Part shown: in pieces, positions 15,826 through 25,019 of the stretch
Layout of the letters: each line of letters starts with the position of its first letter
How positions within the stretch are numbered: position 1 is the stretch's first letter
Assembly: GCA_964629475.1 (NCBI GenBank)
Contig: CAZVQW010000029.1
Span: forward strand, 1 to 26,524
Reading direction: 5' to 3'
Length of the DNA: 26,524 nucleotides
DNA from: SMWD01 sp964629475
Lineage (GTDB): Bacteria > Pseudomonadota > Gammaproteobacteria > Steroidobacterales > GCA-2729495
Notes under the pieces: model-generated
Database searches by the model: none
What the model was told of the DNA's origin: nothing
The model's input: only the letters and a program-made list of their open reading frames with translations
Program-made: the position numbers and the translations under genes

Positions 15826-16539
15826 TCACTGCATCTGTTTGAACTTCAGGATATAGTCTGTCGCCGAGAACGGCACATCTTCGACCAGGTCGAAACCGGC
15901 ATTTCTGAATTCGTCTGTAAAGGTGCCTTTGCCGGCACGAACCATTTTCAATACAAATTTCGGGCTGACGCCTTCGACACGCTCCATATCCACGAGAACA
16001 ACGACACCATCCGGTCGCAATGCGTCACGAATCGACGCGAGCATTTTGAATGGGTACTCGAAATGATGGTAAGTGTGGGCCATGAAGATAATATCGACAC
16101 TGTTTTGTTCCAGGTTCGTAGAATCGACAGGGTTAACGATTCCTTTGACATTATTCAGCCCCAGCTCTTCTGCCGCCTTCGTAATATGCTCGATAAAGTT
16201 ACTGGCAATATCGGTTGCGTATACCGTTCCATCCGGGGCCACTTCCGAGGCAAACAACATCGTGAAAAAGCCGGTACCTGCACCGATATCGGCAACATCC
16301 ATACCGGGCTCAAGACCGAGCGCGGCTACGATTTCATCGCGCCGCGAATATATCTCGCGATCGTCTCTCTCGAATCTGGCCAGCCACTTCTCGACATCGG
16401 GATTCTCGAAGTTGCGGTTGATACCCGGATGAATGCTTTCTTCCTGCGCCCGGGTAACATGGCTTGCATCAATCGCCACGATCACGACAACCAGGCAAAG
16501 AAGATGAAGAATGTTGCGACTCAATTTCTTATTCGGCAT
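15826..16539 (-). CDS. Exported or membrane-anchored class I SAM methyltransferase, 237 aa
   Basis: An N-terminal hydrophobic segment (residues 10-24) followed by a possible cleavage site before AQEES (about residue 30) indicates export or membrane anchoring. The body is a classical class I methyltransferase: motif I VADIGAGTGFF (82-92), an acidic-strand region YATDIASNF, motif IV IIFMAHTYHHF, and motif VI LRPDGVVVLVDME. SIHPGIN before the domain is typical of a family of such signal-peptide-bearing methyltransferases in aquatic proteobacteria (from memory). Substrate is unknown. The ATG at 16539 has GGAG eight bases upstream. The gene stands alone, divergent from the permease and convergent with the ICMT-like gene across a REP pair. 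It is the second exported SAM-dependent enzyme in this window. Confidence 0.8.
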   Translation of the reverse strand: MPNKKLSRNILHLLCLVVVIVAIDASHVTRAQEESIHPGINRNFENPDVEKWLARFERDDREIYSRRDEIVAALGLEPGMDVADIGAGTGFFTMLFASEVAPDGTVYATDIASNFIEHITKAAEELGLNNVKGIVNPVDSTNLEQNSVDIIFMAHTYHHFEYPFKMLASIRDALRPDGVVVLVDMERVEGVSPKFVLKMVRAGKGTFTDEFRNAGFDLVEDVPFSATDYILKFKQMQ

Positions 16540-16764
16540 GCTGCTATCTCCGCTATTGTTTGATCATGGCGCGGCCTGATCGTATGCCGCATGGGCGGCC
16601 ATTCTACTTCCACCTGAAGGCGGGAAGCTAATTTGCACTACCAGACCGAAGCCGGCTGTATCGTGTCATGTACGTGTCCCGGAAATTCAATTTCAGATGA
16701 ACGAAGACAGTCGGCAAACTACATAAATGAAAATCAAGTCCAATAAAGCACTGGTGAGAGGCTG

Positions 16765-18114
16765 ATGTCAGAGCCACACATGGTAAGACGGATAGGGATC
16801 ATGGGTGCGACGGCGCTGGTCGTGTCCAACATGATCGGCACCGGCATTTTCACTACCACCGGATTTCTGGCCGGTGACCTGGGCTCACCCTTGCTGGTCA
16901 TTTCCATCTGGCTCGTCGGCGGCGCTATCGCGCTGGCCGGAGCCCTGTGCTACATGGAACTGGCGCTGAATTTCCCCCGCTCGGGTGGGGAGTACCTCTA
17001 CTTGTCAGAGGCATGGGGCCCGGCCTGGGGATTTATTGACGGCTGGGTCAGTTTCTTCGCCGGTTTCGCGGCACCGATCGCCGCGGCAGCACTGGCCATT
17101 TCCGCTTACCTGGGTCTCGATGATGCGGGCCGCAACCTGCCGCTGGGCGTTCTGACACTGCACCTGGGCAATGCACAACTGCTGGCCTGCGCTGTCGTTG
17201 CCGTCTTTACGTTATTCAACGTGTTCGGGGTTCACGCGGCGGGACGCCTGCAGACGGCTCTGACCGCACTCAAGCTGCTCGTCATCGGCGGCTTTCTGTT
17301 GCTGGGTTTTACAATCGGACAGGGAGATGCGGGGCATTTGTTACTGGTTACGGACCGGGCGTCGAGTTCACCACTGATTGAACAATTTGCGATCAGCCTG
17401 ATCTTTGTTTTCTTCGGTTACAGCGGATGGAATGCCGCCGTCTATGTTGCCGAGGAAATCGAACAGCCGGAGCGCACGTTGCCGATCGCCCTGGGTGTCG
17501 GCACAGCGCTGGTCACAACGCTATATGTAGCGTTGAACGCACTTTATGTTTATGGCGCTTCCCTGGAAGAACTGACAGGAGTCATTGCCGTGGGAACCAC
17601 GGTGGCGAACGCACTTTTCGGAGCCGAGGGTGGCCGATTCTTCAGTCTTGCCCTGGCTTTGTCACTACTCGCCACCATCAACGCGATGTGTCTCGTCGGC
17701 CCGCGTGTTTACTATGCGATGGCACGCGACGGTGCTTTCTTTTCGATTGCCGCAAAACTCCATCCAAGGTGGAAGAGCCCGTGGATAGCCGTAATACTGC
17801 AAGGCATCTGCACGCTGCTGCTCATCGTCCTGCCGACGTTCCGCAATCTGATCGTCTACACGGGCTTTACGCTCTACCTGTTTACTGCACTGGCTGTGCT
17901 GGGCCTGTTCAAACTTCGGCGTCGCCCGGGCTGGAAGAAATTTGCGTGGCTCGAATACAGCTATCCCATAATTCCGTTGCTCTATGTGGGCATGAGCGGC
18001 TGGGTACTCGTATTTTCGGTAAAAGCAGCGCCGGTTGCCTCGGCCATGGCCCTGGCGACGGTACTCGGGGCCGCATTAACCTACTATTTTTATATTTCCC
18101 GACAACGAAAGTAG
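16765..18114 (+). CDS. APC-family amino acid permease, 449 aa
   Basis: Inner-membrane transporter of the amino acid-polyamine-organocation superfamily, with about 12 hydrophobic helices. The first helix carries the diagnostic SNMIGTGIF (residues 21-29), whose unwound Gly residues bind the substrate backbone, and FPRSGGEYLYLSEAWGP (70-86) follows as in the LAT/YjeH-like branch. PRVYYAMARDGAFF near 312-325 is another conserved loop. Likely substrate is an amino acid or a related amine, taken up or exchanged; specificity cannot be read. The ATG at 16765 follows GTGAGAGG. It is monocistronic: the upstream neighbour is divergent and the downstream SDR gene converges after 26 bases, with no clear terminator seen. 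Confidence 0.9.
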   Translation: MSEPHMVRRIGIMGATALVVSNMIGTGIFTTTGFLAGDLGSPLLVISIWLVGGAIALAGALCYMELALNFPRSGGEYLYLSEAWGPAWGFIDGWVSFFAGFAAPIAAAALAISAYLGLDDAGRNLPLGVLTLHLGNAQLLACAVVAVFTLFNVFGVHAAGRLQTALTALKLLVIGGFLLLGFTIGQGDAGHLLLVTDRASSSPLIEQFAISLIFVFFGYSGWNAAVYVAEEIEQPERTLPIALGVGTALVTTLYVALNALYVYGASLEELTGVIAVGTTVANALFGAEGGRFFSLALALSLLATINAMCLVGPRVYYAMARDGAFFSIAAKLHPRWKSPWIAVILQGICTLLLIVLPTFRNLIVYTGFTLYLFTALAVLGLFKLRRRPGWKKFAWLEYSYPIIPLLYVGMSGWVLVFSVKAAPVASAMALATVLGAALTYYFYISRQRK

Positions 18115-18140
18115 TAATTACCCTGGCATAGCGCCCCGAT

Positions 18141-18986
18141 TCACGCCTGTGACTCCCGGTTCTCAACCGCCATTTCCGCCTTCAATCGCTGTTTGACCCT
18201 GCGCCCACGACGATCGAGCAGAGGTTGTAACTTTCTACCCAGCCATGGAAACAGATATGACAAGGTGGTCAGACCGCCGCTGATCGGCGGCATGGATCGT
18301 TCCCGTTTGTTATTCACGCACAGCTTCATGATTTCGTCTGCGACTGCAGCGGACGTACTCATCGGCTGCGAAAACGTAATATCTTCCACAATGTCTATGT
18401 TCGACATGATAAAGCCGGTATCAATCGGCCCCGGTGACACAACAGCCAGCTTTATGTTCGTATCCCGCAGCTCTTCAGCCAGCGCAAACGTGAATGCTCG
18501 CAGACCGAACTTGCTTGCCGAATAAGTAGCGGCGCCGCGAACCGGAACCCTGCCGGCAAGCGAGGCAACATTGATGATTGCAGCACCTTCCACGGTGTTC
18601 AGCATGGCGGGAATCGCAAGGCGACACAGCATGATTGGAGCTTTCAGATTGACATCTATCATGCGGCCGAGATCCACGGCAGCGACCTGTTGCACATGAC
18701 CGCGCTCATGATAGCCGGCATTGTTAATCAGCACGTGAACCGCACCAAACTCCTGCTGCACCGTTTCAAACAGACTGACACACGCATCGGCATCGGACAC
18801 ATCCATCGCCACGGTCTGCACCCGTGTCCCGGGCCGCAATTCTGCCGCGATCTTGTCGAGATTTTCCCGGCCTCGCGCAACCAGCAGTAAATTCGCCCCG
18901 GCATCTGCGAACTTGTGCGCGGTGGCGGCGCCGACGCCCTCAGACCCCCCCGTAATAATGACCGTCTTGCCCTGAAAGCTATGCAT
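18141..18986 (-). CDS. Short-chain dehydrogenase/reductase, 281 aa
   Basis: Classical SDR using NAD(P)H. Cofactor loop TGGSEGVG (12-19), NNAG (88-91), catalytic Ser142 and Y155-x3-K159 (TYSASK), then SPGPIDTGF. Past the catalytic domain, about 60 residues include a hydrophobic and basic tail (LFPWLGRKLQPLLDRRGRR) that could associate with membrane, as in several lipid-acting SDRs. I chose the ATG at 18986 because it directly precedes the first beta strand; the longer upstream frame runs inside the FadB-type gene. Its ribosome site is weak. It starts 19 bases after the stop of the bifunctional beta-oxidation gene, so it is the third gene of that operon. The substrate is probably a fatty acyl or lipid-derived hydroxy/keto compound (inference). 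Confidence 0.88.
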   Translation of the reverse strand: MHSFQGKTVIITGGSEGVGAATAHKFADAGANLLLVARGRENLDKIAAELRPGTRVQTVAMDVSDADACVSLFETVQQEFGAVHVLINNAGYHERGHVQQVAAVDLGRMIDVNLKAPIMLCRLAIPAMLNTVEGAAIINVASLAGRVPVRGAATYSASKFGLRAFTFALAEELRDTNIKLAVVSPGPIDTGFIMSNIDIVEDITFSQPMSTSAAVADEIMKLCVNNKRERSMPPISGGLTTLSYLFPWLGRKLQPLLDRRGRRVKQRLKAEMAVENRESQA

Positions 18987-19005
18987 CGGCACAGTCCGGT
19001 TAATT

Positions 19006-21150
19006 TTATGGATAAAATGTCTTACCCTTATCGGCTCTTGCCCTGAGCCAGTCTGAAACTTCGAATCTCGGACCGTAGGCTGCGGCCATGCGATCACATT
19101 CGGCAACAAATTCACCAACACCCATGGTATCGATAAACGACAGCGTGCCACCGGTCCAGGGCGGGAAGCCCCAACCGAAAATCGACCCGATATCCGCATC
19201 GGCCGGATCGGTCAGCACGCCTTCCTCATAGCAACGAGCGGTCTCCAGCGCCTGAATGACCAGCAAGCGACTCTTGACCTCATCGACCGAAGGCTGTTCG
19301 CCGGCAAGCGGATAGAGTTCAGCGAGCCCCGGCCACAAGTACTTTTGCCCGTCCTCGGGATATTCATAAAATCCCTTGCCGTATCGTTTCCCCTTGCGGT
19401 CGAGTTCTTTAACCATTTTTTCCATGACGGCAAAGCCGGAAATCGGTTCGAACGCATCATCGAGATCGGCCTTGGTTTGCATGGCAATCTTGTAGCCGAG
19501 TTCGATCGTAACTTCATCGATGACCGCCAAAGGACCGACCGGCATGCTGGCCATTTTTGCCGCATTTTCAATCAGTGCGGGACTGACACCCTCGGCCACC
19601 ATGGTAATACCTTCATTGGTGAAGGTGCTGAAACAGCGGCTGGTATAAAAACCCCGGCTGTCGTTAACGACAATCGGCGTCTTGCGCAGTTGTTGCACAT
19701 AGTCGAGACTACGGGCGATCGCCTCGTCCGAGGTCTTTTCACCGACGATAATCTCCACCAGCGGCATCTTGTCTACCGGGGAGAAAAAATGAATGCCGAT
19801 GAATTTCCCGGGGCGCTCCGATGCCTCGGCCAGCCCGGTGATCGGCAGCGTCGATGTGTTGCTGGCAAAGATAGCAGTGTCAGGGATCACCGCTTCGGTC
19901 CGGGCGGTCACATCGGCTTTGATCTCCCGGCTTTCGAAAACGGCTTCGATCACGAGGTCACAACCTTCCAGATCCGTAAAGTCGGTCGTCGGCGTGATCC
20001 GGCCAAGCAAGGCGTCGGCCTTTTCCTGTGTCGATTTTCCCCGGCTGATCGCCTTGTCGAGTAATGCCTGTGAATAAGCTTTACCCTTCTCTGCGCCTTC
20101 GATCGATGTATCCAGCAAGACGACCTTGATGCCCGCTCGCGCCGACACGTAAGCAACACCAGCGCCCATCATTCCCGCACCGAGAATACCCAGTTTACTG
20201 ACCGCAGACTTTTCAACACCTTCGGGTCGCCGAGCCAGTTTATCTGCCTCGCCTTTATTGATAAAAAGTGTACGCATCATGTTGCGCGCAACCACGCCGG
20301 ATACGAGTTGCGCGAAATACTTGCTCTCGATCCGCAAACCGGTATCGAAGGGCGTGATCGTGCCCTCATAGACGGCCGACAGGATGGCCTTGGGAGCCGG
20401 GTAGTTATGAAATGCCTTGCCGGCAAGCAAGGACGTACCGACCATGAAGGTCTCGACGGCCTTCGGGTGCATGGCACCGGCGCCACCCGGAACACGAAAA
20501 CCTTTCTTGTCCCACGGCGCTTCAGGGTCGCCCTCTTCGAGCACCCATCGCCTGGCACGCTCAAGCAATTGATCGGCCGGCGCCAGTTCATGCACGATAC
20601 CGAGCTCCAAAGCCTTGTCCGGCCTCAGCTGCCGGCCTTCGAGCATCAGCGGCAGGGCTTCGCGAATGCCGATCAGGCGCGGCAATCGTTGCGTGCCGCC
20701 GGCGCCCGGCATCAGGCCGACCATGACCTCGGGCAAACCCACTTGCGCTTTTGGATCGTCCGCAAGCACGCGATAATGACAGGCCAGGCAAAGCTCCAGC
20801 CCGCCACCCAGGGCAATGCCGTTGATCGCCGCGGCAACCGGCTTACCGCAGGTTTCGAGCCGGCGAAAGATTTGTGACAAACCCTGGCTTTGCCGGTAAC
20901 CCTCCTCAACGGTCAGGCCCCGCTCATAGGCCGTGACCAGGTCTTGCAGATCCGCGCCCGCCATAAATGCTGATTTGGCCGACGTGATCACCGCGCCCTT
21001 GACTGCCTCATCGCCGGCAAGCTTGTCCACGCAACATTTCAGGTCATCTATCAATTGAGGCGTCAACACGTTCATCGTACGCCCGGGCAGATCGAGCGTC
21101 AGGACTGCTATGCCGTCGGCGTCTACTGTGTATTGAATCGTCGTGCTCAT
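19006..21150 (-). CDS. fadJ: Bifunctional enoyl-CoA hydratase / 3-hydroxyacyl-CoA dehydrogenase (FadB/FadJ-like), 714 aa
   Basis: Multifunctional beta-oxidation enzyme: hydration of enoyl-CoA, then NAD-dependent oxidation to 3-ketoacyl-CoA. The N-terminal crotonase domain keeps both catalytic Glu residues (GIALGGGLEL, Glu119; VGLPEVMVG, Glu141). The Rossmann dehydrogenase domain begins near 318 with KLGILGAGMMGAG (GxGxxG at 324-329) and has the HFFSPVDKMPLVE segment with the His454/Glu466 dyad. Two C-terminal 3HCDH helical domains complete it. Length matches FadB/FadJ. The ATG at 21150 is preferred over an in-frame GTG at 21162, which has no better ribosome site. It lies 41 bases after the thiolase gene and 19 before the SDR. 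Assignment to FadB or FadJ is not resolved; the symbol is by resemblance. Confidence 0.92.
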   Translation of the reverse strand: MSTTIQYTVDADGIAVLTLDLPGRTMNVLTPQLIDDLKCCVDKLAGDEAVKGAVITSAKSAFMAGADLQDLVTAYERGLTVEEGYRQSQGLSQIFRRLETCGKPVAAAINGIALGGGLELCLACHYRVLADDPKAQVGLPEVMVGLMPGAGGTQRLPRLIGIREALPLMLEGRQLRPDKALELGIVHELAPADQLLERARRWVLEEGDPEAPWDKKGFRVPGGAGAMHPKAVETFMVGTSLLAGKAFHNYPAPKAILSAVYEGTITPFDTGLRIESKYFAQLVSGVVARNMMRTLFINKGEADKLARRPEGVEKSAVSKLGILGAGMMGAGVAYVSARAGIKVVLLDTSIEGAEKGKAYSQALLDKAISRGKSTQEKADALLGRITPTTDFTDLEGCDLVIEAVFESREIKADVTARTEAVIPDTAIFASNTSTLPITGLAEASERPGKFIGIHFFSPVDKMPLVEIIVGEKTSDEAIARSLDYVQQLRKTPIVVNDSRGFYTSRCFSTFTNEGITMVAEGVSPALIENAAKMASMPVGPLAVIDEVTIELGYKIAMQTKADLDDAFEPISGFAVMEKMVKELDRKGKRYGKGFYEYPEDGQKYLWPGLAELYPLAGEQPSVDEVKSRLLVIQALETARCYEEGVLTDPADADIGSIFGWGFPPWTGGTLSFIDTMGVGEFVAECDRMAAAYGPRFEVSDWLRARADKGKTFYP

Positions 21151-21191
21151 TATTGTGGTCACTCGTGGTGTTTGTTGACTCGTGGTATTTT

Positions 21192-22400
21192 TTACAGGCG
21201 TTCAATAATCGTTGCCGTACCCATGCCGGCGCCGATACATAACGTGATCAACGCCGTACTCAGATCACGGCGTTCCAGTTCATCGAGCACCGTGCCGAGA
21301 ATCATCGCGCCGGTCGCACCGAGCGGATGACCCATGGCAATTGCCCCGCCATTCACGTTGAGTTTGTCATGCGGAATATCGAGCTGCTGCATATAGCGCA
21401 ACACGACCGCCGCGAAAGCCTCGTTAAGCTCGTACAGATCAATATCGGCAACGCTCATGCCCGCCCGCTTTAATACTTTCTCGGTTGCCGGTCCGGGACC
21501 CGTCAGCATGATGCTGGGTTCAGTGCCGATCGATGCAAACGCCTTGATTCGTGCTCGTGGCTTGAGATTCAGCTTGTTACCTGTTTCGGCGTTGCCGAGT
21601 AACACTGCCGCCGCGCCATCGACGATGCCGCTTGAATTTGCCGCCGTGTGGACATGCTCGACAGCTTCTATCTCCGGGTACTTTTGCAGAATCACGGCAT
21701 CGAACCCGGCCTGCTGGCCATGAGCCACAAACGAGGGCTTGAGTTCGCTGAGACTTTCGACCGTGGCTTCGGGACGCATATGCTCGTCCTGCTCGAGCAC
21801 CGTCATGCCAATCGTGTCTTTGACCGGCAAAATCGATTGCCTGAAATATCCCTGTTCCCATGCATTCGCGGCCCGGCGCTGGCTCTCAACGGCATAGGCA
21901 TCCAGATCCTCGCGGGAAAAACCATACTTCGTGGCGATCAGATCGGCGCTAACCCCCTGTGGAACGAAATAAGTTTTATACGCCACCTCCGGATCGATCG
22001 CCCAGGCGCCGCCATCCGACATCATCGGAACTCGGGACATCGACTCCACTCCGCCGCCGATGGTCATATCCGATTGCCCCGACATGATTTGCGCGGCCGC
22101 CGAGTTAACGGCTTCGAGCCCGGACGCGCAAAAGCGATTGAGCTGCTTGCCCGGCACGGACTCGGCATAGTCCGCATTCAGCACCGCCACTCTCGCAATA
22201 TCGGCGCCCTGCTCACCGACCGGCGCGACACAGCCGAGCACGACATCGTCGACGAACGAAGTATCCAGACTGTTGCGGTCCCTGAGTCCTGCCAGCACCT
22301 GGCTGGTCAGACTGATAGGTGTGATTTCATGCAATGAACCATTCGGCTTACCCCGACCGCGCGGTGTCCGCAGGTGGTCGAATATCAATGCTTCGGTCAT
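21192..22400 (-). CDS. fadA: Thiolase (acetyl-CoA C-acyltransferase), 402 aa
   Basis: Cleaves 3-ketoacyl-CoA in the last step of beta-oxidation, or runs the reverse condensation. The nucleophile Cys91 sits in LNRFCASGLEAV, His358 in GGAIAMGHPLGATG, and the second Cys388 in TLCIGAGMGTA; all three are intact, and length is normal for the family. The ATG at 22400 is chosen because GAGG lies nine bases upstream; an in-frame GTG at 22406 would be only three bases from it. It is the first gene of the operon with the bifunctional enzyme and the SDR. A REP-type inverted pair begins just 22 bases upstream of the start codon, so it probably lies in the leader or promoter. The symbol is by pathway context. 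Confidence 0.92.
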   Translation of the reverse strand: MTEALIFDHLRTPRGRGKPNGSLHEITPISLTSQVLAGLRDRNSLDTSFVDDVVLGCVAPVGEQGADIARVAVLNADYAESVPGKQLNRFCASGLEAVNSAAAQIMSGQSDMTIGGGVESMSRVPMMSDGGAWAIDPEVAYKTYFVPQGVSADLIATKYGFSREDLDAYAVESQRRAANAWEQGYFRQSILPVKDTIGMTVLEQDEHMRPEATVESLSELKPSFVAHGQQAGFDAVILQKYPEIEAVEHVHTAANSSGIVDGAAAVLLGNAETGNKLNLKPRARIKAFASIGTEPSIMLTGPGPATEKVLKRAGMSVADIDLYELNEAFAAVVLRYMQQLDIPHDKLNVNGGAIAMGHPLGATGAMILGTVLDELERRDLSTALITLCIGAGMGTATIIERL

Positions 22401-22422
22401 GATCACTTACCTCTTCCATTAC

Positions 22423-22492
22423 TTGTGGGAGCGGCTTTAGCCACGATTGTCATGAGTTGGTGTATCCATCGCGGCTAAAGCCGCTCCCACAA
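22423..22492. repeat. Second REP-type inverted pair, in a divergent promoter region
   Basis: Arms 22423-22447 and 22468-22492 (25 bases each) are inverted copies with one mismatch around a 20-base spacer. The core GTGGGAGCGGCTTTAGCC-CGAT has a GTGG head and an internal GGCT/AGCC hairpin, and shares its architecture with the pair at 15729-15794. Unusually, it sits in the 170-base region between two divergent start codons, 22 bases from the thiolase ATG and 78 from the amidohydrolase ATG. Confidence 0.88.
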
Positions 22493-22570
22493 CATTCACC
22501 AAGTCACAGTTCTGATCGAATACAATACCAGACTCAGACCCATCATCGACGACTGCAGGAGACACACGGC

Positions 22571-23923
22571 ATGAATTCATTTTCGAAGGCAGGGCTCATT
22601 TTTCTGTTCGCATCACTGCCGGGCCTGTGCGGCACTGCATTAGCAGCTGACGACACCACGGCGCCACAGCAGGTGCTTATCCGCAACGTCAGTGTCTGGG
22701 ACGGCACCAGCGATCAGTCCTCGGCCGGGCAAAGCGTGTTGATCGAAGGCAACCTGATCAAATCGATCGGTAACGATCTGCAGGCCGAGGCAACCGCCAC
22801 CGTCATCGACGGGCATGGGCGGATGTTGATCCCGGGCATCATAGAGGCGCACACCCATCTGGCCTTGCCGGTGGCGCCGGACAAGCTGCGCATAGAAGAT
22901 CAGACCTACCTGGCGGCCCTGTCGGTCAAAGCCGCCGAGGGTGTACTGATGCGCGGTTGGACGACCGTGCGCGACATTGGCGGGCCCTCCCAGGGGCTGG
23001 CCAAAGCCATCGATGAAGGCATCGTACCGGGTCCCCGCGTGTATACATCTGCGATGTATATCTCGCAAACCAGCGGTCATGGTGATTTCCGCGGGCTGAA
23101 CGACCCGCATCCGAACATGGGCGGCGGTGCGGCAGATGCCGTCGGGCAACGCTACACCCTGATTGCTGACGGCCCGGCCGAAGTCAAACGGGCCGTGCGT
23201 GAATCGCTGCGTCACGGCGCGACGGCGATCAAGGTCATGGCCGGCGGCGGCATTTCATCGGAATACGATCCGATCGACACGACCCAATATAGCGTTGCCG
23301 AGCTACGCGCTGCGGTCGAAGCCGCCGAGGAATGGAACACCTATGTGGCCGTACACGCCTATACAGACGCGGCCGTGCGTAACGCACTGGAGGCAGGCGT
23401 CAAAGTCATCGAGCATGGCCACCTGTTGTCGGAAGACACACTGAAGCTGCTCAAGAAGAAGGATGCTTACCTGTCGTCACAGTCATTCGGATTTGTCCGC
23501 CGATACATCAGGCCCGGACAATCAGGCGCGGCCGGCAAAGCCGCCGAGGTCATGGAGGGCGTGGACAACCTGATGCTGACGGCCAAAAAACTCGACATTC
23601 CCGTGGCCTTCGGCACCGATGCGTTCGGTTCCCTGCGCGCCTACGAGGGTGCCGTGACCGAATTCGGCTTTCGCCTCAGATGGTTCACGTCGCTGGAAAT
23701 ACTCAAGCAGGCGACCAGCCACAATGCCAAGCTGCTGGAATTGACTGGCCCGCGAAATCCGTATCAGGACGGGCCGCTGGGGGTGATCCAGAAAGGTGCG
23801 TACGCTGATATTCTGATTGTGGATGGCAACCCACTCGAAGACATCAGGGTGCTGGAAGATTACGAGAACAACATCCGGCTCATCATGAAAGACGGCATCA
23901 TCTATAAGAACACGATCAAGTAA
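22571..23923 (+). CDS. Exported metal-dependent amidohydrolase (prolidase/imidazolonepropionase-like), 450 aa
   Basis: Binuclear-metal amidohydrolase exported through a signal peptide (residues 1-25, ending GTALA). Metal ligands are all visible: HTH (His94 and His96), a probably carboxylated Lys221 in AIKVMAGGG, His262 in VAVHAYTD, His282 in VIEHGH, and Asp350 in FGTDAFGS. The sequence resembles the secreted Xaa-Pro dipeptidase/amidohydrolase group that cleaves dipeptides or related amides. I chose the ATG at 22571 because it starts the signal peptide and has AGGAGA eight bases upstream; the longer frame would run into the REP element. Its stop lies 19 bases from the stop of the convergent S9-type hydrolase, and both would act outside the cytoplasm on peptide-like substrates (inference). 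Confidence 0.88.
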   Translation: MNSFSKAGLIFLFASLPGLCGTALAADDTTAPQQVLIRNVSVWDGTSDQSSAGQSVLIEGNLIKSIGNDLQAEATATVIDGHGRMLIPGIIEAHTHLALPVAPDKLRIEDQTYLAALSVKAAEGVLMRGWTTVRDIGGPSQGLAKAIDEGIVPGPRVYTSAMYISQTSGHGDFRGLNDPHPNMGGGAADAVGQRYTLIADGPAEVKRAVRESLRHGATAIKVMAGGGISSEYDPIDTTQYSVAELRAAVEAAEEWNTYVAVHAYTDAAVRNALEAGVKVIEHGHLLSEDTLKLLKKKDAYLSSQSFGFVRRYIRPGQSGAAGKAAEVMEGVDNLMLTAKKLDIPVAFGTDAFGSLRAYEGAVTEFGFRLRWFTSLEILKQATSHNAKLLELTGPRNPYQDGPLGVIQKGAYADILIVDGNPLEDIRVLEDYENNIRLIMKDGIIYKNTIK

Positions 23924-23942
23924 CAATTATCGATACCGGTGA

Positions 23943-25019
23943 CTAATTATTCACGGGCACCGGAGCCAAAACCTGATCCAGGAAATCGAATGCCAGTTGC
24001 CAACCCTCTTGCCATAAAGGTACGGGGTGGCCATGCTTTCCGCCCTTGATAACATGGAAAGTGAAGTTCTTGTTACCCGCCTCTTCCAGCGCCGCAACGA
24101 GCCATTCTGACTCCTGTAACAATACGACACTGTCCTCATCACCATGCACGACCAACAGCGGCTCGCGAATCTTATCGGCAAGATAGCGCGGTGAACGTGC
24201 GCGGTAGAGCTCCGGGGCCTCATCAAAACTCTTACCGATCATATCGGCAAACTTTTCACGATCACCCGGTTCGGCATTTGGGCTCTTGTCAGGCGTCGCA
24301 GTCACCCGCCAGACAATATCGGTCGGCCCGAAAAAATCCACTGCTGCAGCGAATTGTCCCGGCGCACGTATCAAAGCCATTAACGAGTTGTAGCCACCAT
24401 GACTCATCCCCATGATCGCAATCCGCCTGGCATCGACTTCCGGCAGGTTAGCGAGAAAATCCCGCGCAGCCAGCATGTCGTCGATCTCCATGCCGCCATA
24501 GTCCGCCGCCTCGTAGAATTCCTGCGTATAGCCCGAGCTGCTGCGATAATCGGGCGCGAGTACGACATAGCCCCGCTCCACCAGGGCCGCGACATGGGTG
24601 ACAGTTTGCGCGCGAAACCAGCCGTGTTGCCCGCCATGCGCAAAGATGACCGCCGGAGCAGCATCTGGTCCCGGCTCGAGTGCCTTGAACAAGTAAGCCG
24701 GAATCATCAATCCGTCACTGCTCCGGTACGACAGCTTCGTGTAATCGAGCACGCCTGCGGTAGCCCGCTCGATCTGCAGATCATCGATCTGCCTGATCAA
24801 TCGGCGACGCTCCCAGATCGCGTCCTCAGCTAACGCACCCAGCTGTCGATTGAGCTCCGCCAGTGCGCCGTCCTGTACATCCGGTGATTGCACGCCGTTA
24901 TCTATTGCCGGACTTGCCTGCGTAACCTGATCGACCTGCGCTTCGAAATCTGTGGCTGCTACAGCCTGTACCACCGGTAAAATCAGCAGCACAGCCAATA
25001 AAATTAATTTTGAACGCAT
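23943..25019 (-). CDS. Exported S9/DLH-type alpha/beta hydrolase (peptidase or esterase), 358 aa
   Basis: Serine hydrolase with a signal peptide (residues 1-22, ending AVAA). A helical segment (about 45-85) precedes an alpha/beta hydrolase domain with oxyanion-side HGG (128-130), the nucleophile elbow GMSHGG (Ser206), Asp296 in VHGDEDSV and His329 in GGKHGHP, so the triad is complete. It lacks the beta-propeller of full-length prolyl oligopeptidases, so it may be an esterase or a short dipeptidyl-peptidase relative. The ATG at 25019 is preferred over the longer frame because it begins the signal peptide and has GGAGGA nine bases upstream. It is probably monocistronic; its upstream region is shared with the divergent PEP-CTERM locus. 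Confidence 0.87.
   Translation of the reverse strand: MRSKLILLAVLLILPVVQAVAATDFEAQVDQVTQASPAIDNGVQSPDVQDGALAELNRQLGALAEDAIWERRRLIRQIDDLQIERATAGVLDYTKLSYRSSDGLMIPAYLFKALEPGPDAAPAVIFAHGGQHGWFRAQTVTHVAALVERGYVVLAPDYRSSSGYTQEFYEAADYGGMEIDDMLAARDFLANLPEVDARRIAIMGMSHGGYNSLMALIRAPGQFAAAVDFFGPTDIVWRVTATPDKSPNAEPGDREKFADMIGKSFDEAPELYRARSPRYLADKIREPLLVVHGDEDSVVLLQESEWLVAALEEAGNKNFTFHVIKGGKHGHPVPLWQEGWQLAFDFLDQVLAPVPVNN

Noticed and set aside
17427..18131. 234-codon frame inside the permease gene
   Set aside because: Cys/Arg/His-rich shadow of the APC permease in a GC-rich region; no start context or domain.
19345..20064. 239-codon plus-strand frame opposite the FadB-type gene
   Set aside because: Antisense shadow; the minus frame holds all catalytic motifs of the bifunctional enzyme.
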